Shown in pieces: positions 4,986 through 8,472 of a stretch of DNA of 8,472 bases. Origin of the DNA: Lysobacterales bacterium (GTDB lineage: Bacteria; Pseudomonadota; Gammaproteobacteria; Xanthomonadales; Rhodanobacteraceae); assembly GCA_013298265.1 (NCBI GenBank), contig JAAFHE010000126.1, positions 1 through 8,472 on the forward strand, given 5' to 3'. The notes beneath the pieces were generated by a model. That model saw nothing but the letters and a program-made list of their open reading frames with translations. It had not been told where the DNA came from and searched no databases. Position 1 is the stretch's first letter; the number at the start of each line of letters is the position of its first letter. Made by a program: the position numbers and the translations under genes.

Positions 4986-7271
4986 ATGCCTTCACGCGCC
5001 GGTCTGTTGCTTGCGTTGTCGATGATCACGGCGGGTGCGCAAGCGCAGGGCGCGCTCGATCTGTACATCGACGGATTGAACCCGGCGTTCCAGGATTGGA
5101 GCTGGGCCGCAGCCGCCGACTATTCGCTCGCCAATGCGACGCCGGTCCAGGGCGGTGGCAGTTCAATCCGCTTCCTGCCGCGCAACTGGAGCGGTCTGCA
5201 GTTCGCCGATCCGGCCAACAGCTACGACGCCGCTAACTACGCATCGCTGACGTTCTGGATCCACGGCGGCAGCAGCGGCGGGCAGAGCCTGCGTCTGAGC
5301 CTGCGCAACGGCACGGCGGTGCTCGCGGAAGTGGACGTCGCCGCGTATGCGGCCGGCGGCATCATCGCGGCGACCTGGCATCAGGTCACGCTGCCGTTCA
5401 CCGCAGCCACGGGACTCACATCCGGCAGCTTCAACCGCGTGCAGGTTATGGACTTCACCGGCGCCACGCAGGCGCAGGTCTATCTGGACACGATGCGCTT
5501 CACGCCGCGAACGGCGCCGCCGCCGTCCGGCGCGCAGAGCGTCAGCGTCGATCTGTCGCAGGACCGACGCGCGGTGAGTCCGCTGATCTTCGGCGTGAGC
5601 TACGGCGACACTGCGACGCTGGCCAGCGTGCGCTATCCGCTGCGCCGCTGGGGCGGCAATTCGACCACGCGCTACAACTGGCAGGCCGACGTGCACAGCG
5701 CGGCCGGCGACTGGTACTGGCAGAACATCCCGGACAGTCCCGGCGGCAGCGGCAACCCGCCGGCCGGCAACTCGGCTGATGCCTTCATCGACCTCACGCG
5801 CACGCACGGTGGTGAAGCGCTGCTGTCGATACCGAGCATCGGCGTGGCACCGCTGGACGACCGCAGCAACAAACGCTGGGGCTATTCGCAGGCGAAGTAC
5901 GGGCCGCAGCTGCGCGACGAATGCGACGAGCCCGGCTCGGCCGGCTGGTGCACGGCCGATGCGGGCAACGGCGAGTGCGATCCGGCGCAGAACACGCGGC
6001 TGGATCCGCAGGGCAACCGCTATTGCCAGTACTACGCCACGGTCGACGGACAGCCGCGCCATCGCATCGTCAACAATGCGCGCAGCGATACCTCGTTCGA
6101 CGTGACGCCGGCATTCTGGGCAACCTGGATCGCGCATCTGCAAACGCGCTACGGCACGGCGGCGTCCGGGGGCGTGCGCCTGTACGCGCTCGACAACGAA
6201 CCGATGCTGTGGAACTCCACGCATCGTGACGTGCATCCGCAGCCGCCGACGTTCGACGAGGTGTGGACGCGCGGCCGCGACCTGGCGATCCGCATCAAAC
6301 AGCAGGAAAACGGCGCGCGGATTTTCGGGCCGGTCACCTGGGGTTATCCGGACCTGTTCACCTCGGCTGCCGATGCGCAGGACTGCAACTGCCTGTCCGG
6401 ACCCGACCGCGCTGCTCACGGCGGCAAGCCGTTCGTGCAGTGGTATCTGGAACAGGTCTGCGCCTACCAGGCCAGCAGCGGCGTGCGCCTTGTCGACTAT
6501 CTCGACCTGCACTACTACCCGCAGGGCGACGGCATCGTCGACTTCAACAGCGCGAACCTCGGCTACTCGGAGAGTCCGGCTGTCGCCGCCAAGCGATTGC
6601 GTTCGCTGCGTGAGCTCTACGACGCGAACTATGTGTCGGAGTCCTGGATCGCCGACCTCGGCGACAGCGACGGCAATCACTACAGCAGGCCGGGCCTGAT
6701 TCCGCGCGTGAAAGCGTGGATTGCGCAGGCCTGTCCCGGCACCAAGCTGTCGATCAGCGAATACAACTGGGGTCCTGATCAGGGTGCAACCGGTGCGCTG
6801 GCGCAAGCCGAAGCGCTCGCGATCTTCGCGCGCGAAGGCGTTGACGCGGCTATGCGCTGGGTCGCGCCGGCGGCGGGCAGCTATGCGGAAGACGCGTTCA
6901 AGCTGTACCTGAACTACGACGGCAGCTTCAGCCGCGTCGAGGGCGACTACGTGCGCACGACCGCGAGCGATGCCGACGCGCTGTCCGCGTACGCGATCCA
7001 TCGCAGCGGCCAGCGGCTTTACCTGCTGCTGTTCAACCGATCGACGTCGCCACAGAACGTCAGCGTCAACGTATCCGCGCCGATGAGCGGTAGCTGGAAT
7101 GCCTGGCGCTTCGATGGCTCGCATCATCTTGCCGCGGCCGGCAGCGGCAGCATCAGCGGAAATACGCTGAGTCTCACCGCGATTCCGGCACGTTCGGCGA
7201 CCCTGGTCGTGCTGCCTGATCCGGCCGGCGGCGACCGCCTCTTCGCCGATGCGTTCGAGCTGCTGCCGTAG
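4986..7271 (+). CDS. secreted glycoside hydrolase family 44 endoglucanase/xyloglucanase-like enzyme
   Basis: The 761-residue product has a signal peptide (residues 1 to about 21, cut near AGAQAQ). Residues 24-173 look like a galactose-binding-type beta-sandwich, often carbohydrate-binding: LTFWIHGGSSGGQSL, then a final VYLDTMRF strand. A Pro-rich linker and the GH44 catalytic domain follow (about 185-650), with the start strand AVSPLIFGVSYGD, RWGGNSTTRYNWQ (221-233), ALDNEPMLWNSTHRDVHP (401-418), DYLDLHYYPQGDG and LSISEYNWGPDQG. By family knowledge Glu405 (DNEP) is the acid/base and Glu592 (SEYNWG) the nucleophile; both are present. A C-terminal beta domain (about 660-745) is usual for GH44. 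Family members cut beta-1,4-glucans such as CMC, xyloglucan or mannan with retention; the substrate here is unknown. Oddities are a Cys-rich insertion at 311-350 (four of the eight cysteines) and a charged tail, GGDRLFADAFELLP, that may be a sorting signal. The gene lies between an SRPBCC gene and a TonB-type gene. Confidence 0.93.
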   Translation: MPSRAGLLLALSMITAGAQAQGALDLYIDGLNPAFQDWSWAAAADYSLANATPVQGGGSSIRFLPRNWSGLQFADPANSYDAANYASLTFWIHGGSSGGQSLRLSLRNGTAVLAEVDVAAYAAGGIIAATWHQVTLPFTAATGLTSGSFNRVQVMDFTGATQAQVYLDTMRFTPRTAPPPSGAQSVSVDLSQDRRAVSPLIFGVSYGDTATLASVRYPLRRWGGNSTTRYNWQADVHSAAGDWYWQNIPDSPGGSGNPPAGNSADAFIDLTRTHGGEALLSIPSIGVAPLDDRSNKRWGYSQAKYGPQLRDECDEPGSAGWCTADAGNGECDPAQNTRLDPQGNRYCQYYATVDGQPRHRIVNNARSDTSFDVTPAFWATWIAHLQTRYGTAASGGVRLYALDNEPMLWNSTHRDVHPQPPTFDEVWTRGRDLAIRIKQQENGARIFGPVTWGYPDLFTSAADAQDCNCLSGPDRAAHGGKPFVQWYLEQVCAYQASSGVRLVDYLDLHYYPQGDGIVDFNSANLGYSESPAVAAKRLRSLRELYDANYVSESWIADLGDSDGNHYSRPGLIPRVKAWIAQACPGTKLSISEYNWGPDQGATGALAQAEALAIFAREGVDAAMRWVAPAAGSYAEDAFKLYLNYDGSFSRVEGDYVRTTASDADALSAYAIHRSGQRLYLLLFNRSTSPQNVSVNVSAPMSGSWNAWRFDGSHHLAAAGSGSISGNTLSLTAIPARSATLVVLPDPAGGDRLFADAFELLP

Positions 7272-7302
7272 CTGGTCGAGGCAAGCCCGCGGCCCAGGCA
7301 CC

Positions 7303-7323
7303 GATCGCGCAGGCGATCCGTTT
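7303..7323 (+). terminator. weak candidate terminator after the GH44 gene
   Basis: GATCGC (7303-7308) and GCGATC (7313-7318) pair around GCAG, followed by CGTTT. The stem is 6 bp and the T tract only three bases, so this may be a weak terminator or just a dyad. Confidence 0.3.
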
Positions 7324-7402
7324 GGCCCGTCAGCGGCGCAATCTGACCATCACTGTCACTTTTGCCGGCTATCAGGGCTGCGCGCGGCGGACTGCGAAGC
7401 CG

Positions 7403-7419
7403 TTGGCATGACGCTTGCG
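7403..7419 (+). promoter_or_regulatory. candidate sigma-54 (RpoN) promoter of the TonB-type gene
   Basis: TTGGCATGACGCTTGCG matches the RpoN consensus YTGGCACGRNNNTTGCW with two mismatches (T for C in the -24 block, G for the final W). The invariant GG (7405-7406) and GC (7417-7418) are exactly 10 bp apart. A start near 7430 would leave a leader of about 135 nt before the ATG at 7565. No enhancer-binding-protein site could be recognised. Confidence 0.45.
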
Positions 7420-7445
7420 ACACTCGTCGCAAAATGCGCTACATT
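7415..7445 (+). promoter_or_regulatory. overlapping dyad and alternative sigma-70 promoter
   Basis: TTGCGAC (7415-7421) and GTCGCAA (7426-7432) form a perfect 7-bp dyad with a 4-bp spacer that overlaps the -12 part of the RpoN-like site. GCGACA (7417-7422) and TACATT (7440-7445), 17 bp apart, form a moderate sigma-70 promoter (4 of 6 each). The dyad would cover its -35 and could be an operator. A further hairpin with a GAAA loop (CGGC-GAAA-GCCG) lies in the leader near 7483-7494. No known riboswitch is recognised. Confidence 0.35.
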
Positions 7446-7564
7446 CGGAGCCATCCGCGCGACGCGGCCATGGGGGATCGCACGGCGAAAGCCGCATGGC
7501 TGCGCAGAGGAGTGGCATCGAGGGAGCGCGGATTCCCGGTAAAACTCTGTTGCGACGAGAAACC

Positions 7565-8472
7565 ATGGCTGCTCGAATCGATCTGCGTTCCTTGAGTCAC
7601 GCCCGCGGCAATGCCGTTCCCAAGATCCTCGCTGCAGTTGTCGTACTGGCAGCGCTCGGTGCTGGCGGCTGGTACTTCTTCCTGCGCACGCCGGGTGTCG
7701 TAATCCCCGAGGTCGCGCCGCCGCCCGCTGAAGCCGGCCAGGTGACACCCGGTGCCGGTCCCGTCATAGTGACGCCGGATCCGGCGACTCTCGACAAGCT
7801 CAACACCCTCACCGTCGACCAGCTATTCAAGGAAGCGCGTACCGCGCTCAACGAGCAGCGTCTGGTCTCGCCGCCGGGTAACAGTGCGCTGGAGTTCTAC
7901 CTCAAGATCCTCGAGAAGGAACCGACGAACAGCGGCGCCCAGGATGCACTGCGCGAACTGTTCACCTTCGCCGCGAGCGCGGCTGAGCAGGACATCAACG
8001 CGCGCAACATCGACAATGCCAACCGCGTCATCGAACTGCTGACCAAGGCTGATCCGAACAACTACACATTGACGATCCTGCGTTCCAAGCTTGATGCGCA
8101 GCGCAAGATTGTCGAGCGCGAGACCGCGCAGGCGGCCGCAGCAGAGGAAGCCGCGCGTCGCCGCGCCGCCGAACCGGCCGCGACCGCCGCGGCTCCGGCT
8201 ACCGGCGCAGGCTCGACCACCACGCCCGACAGCGCCGGCACCGCGCCGCCCACGGCCAGCGGCGCCGGATCGCGTCCGGCGGCACCGGCGGTGCCCGAAG
8301 CCGTACCCGCGCCTGCTGCCGCTGCACCCGTCGCTGCTGCGCCTGCCGGCGAGTCGCGCGATGCCGTGCTGGTCAAGTCCGTACCACCGCAGTATCCGAA
8401 CGCGGCCCTGCGCCGTCGCCAGGAAGGTTGGGTGCAGGTCGAGTTCACCGTGACGAGCAGCGGCGGTGTCGC
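7565..8472 (+). CDS. TonB-type energy transducer, 3' end beyond the window
   Basis: The frame is open to the window edge (302 complete codons). Residues 1-18 are cytoplasmic and basic. Residues 19-40 form one membrane helix (ILAAVVVLAALGAGGWYFFL), then a Pro-rich stretch. Residues 73-185 form a helical, TPR-like periplasmic segment (LDKLNTLTVDQLFKEARTAL..., repeated K/E/L heptads), and 187-262 a long Ala/Pro/Glu linker. Residues 266-302 are the beginning of a TonB C-terminal domain: VLVKSVPPQYPNAALRRR followed by EGWVQVEFTVTSSGGV. Known TonB proteins couple the ExbBD proton-driven motor to outer-membrane receptors. No exbB, exbD or receptor gene is in the window. The start is uncertain: the ATG at 7565 has a weak Shine-Dalgarno (GAGA 7557-7560). 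An in-frame ATG at 7496 would add 23 residues without family character. The helical insert between membrane anchor and linker is unlike the short TonB of E. coli. GH44 lies upstream in the same direction. Confidence 0.87.
   Translation, partial: MAARIDLRSLSHARGNAVPKILAAVVVLAALGAGGWYFFLRTPGVVIPEVAPPPAEAGQVTPGAGPVIVTPDPATLDKLNTLTVDQLFKEARTALNEQRLVSPPGNSALEFYLKILEKEPTNSGAQDALRELFTFAASAAEQDINARNIDNANRVIELLTKADPNNYTLTILRSKLDAQRKIVERETAQAAAAEEAARRRAAEPAATAAAPATGAGSTTTPDSAGTAPPTASGAGSRPAAPAVPEAVPAPAAAAPVAAAPAGESRDAVLVKSVPPQYPNAALRRRQEGWVQVEFTVTSSGGV

Noticed and set aside
5163..7301. 712-codon open frame on the minus strand across the GH44 gene
   Set aside because: It mirrors the GC-rich codon bias of the sense gene, is Arg/Val/Ala-rich and shows no motif. 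The sense strand carries clear GH44 catalytic motifs.
7446..7564. Riboswitch (cyclic di-GMP or cobalamin) in the TonB-type leader
   Set aside because: There is a GNRA-loop hairpin, but the conserved core strings of either class could not be found.

Overview
The window looks like a chromosomal segment of a GC-rich gammaproteobacterium of the Xanthomonadales/Lysobacterales (Xanthomonas, Lysobacter, Dokdonella or Rhodanobacter relatives). This rests on remembered similarity of the GcvT and GcvH proteins to Xanthomonas-type sequences, on a MetJ-type repressor (a gammaproteobacterial family), and on a C-terminal FADAFE-like tail I associate with secreted proteins of that group. No database search was possible. 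All six genes I support lie on the + strand.

Layout. (1) 173-1739: gcvT and gcvH, the T and H proteins of the glycine cleavage system, separated by 82 bp, with a strong intrinsic terminator after gcvH. The terminator hairpin belongs to a three-copy 41-bp tandem array. (2) 1740-2880: about 1.1 kb without a convincing gene. It holds the tandem hairpins, a perfect 18-bp inverted repeat 143 bp apart, alternating purine/pyrimidine tracts, a sharp AT-rich island near 2572-2612, a possible pair of met boxes at 2698-2713, and a TTGACA promoter. (3) 2881-3387: a MetJ methionine repressor in which the normal C-terminal part is replaced by an 88-residue Lys/Ala tail like histone H1 or AlgP. A good Shine-Dalgarno inside the gene could also start translation of the tail alone. 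An intrinsic terminator follows at 3493-3520. (4) 3853-4896: a membrane-anchored SRPBCC plus GyrI-like protein. (5) 4986-7271: a secreted glycoside hydrolase family 44 enzyme. (6) 7565 to the window end: the start of a TonB-type energy transducer, preceded by a sigma-54-like promoter.

How the genes relate. The glycine cleavage genes feed one-carbon units to tetrahydrofolate, and methionine synthesis consumes them, so a methionine repressor next door is thematically consistent. Nothing shows that they share control. The GH44 enzyme would act outside the cytoplasm on beta-glucan-type polysaccharide. The TonB-like protein could energise outer-membrane uptake, but its link to the hydrolase is only adjacency.

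The most notable object is the MetJ/H1-like fusion with its possible internal start. It would join a sequence-specific SAM-responsive repressor to a generic DNA-compacting tail.
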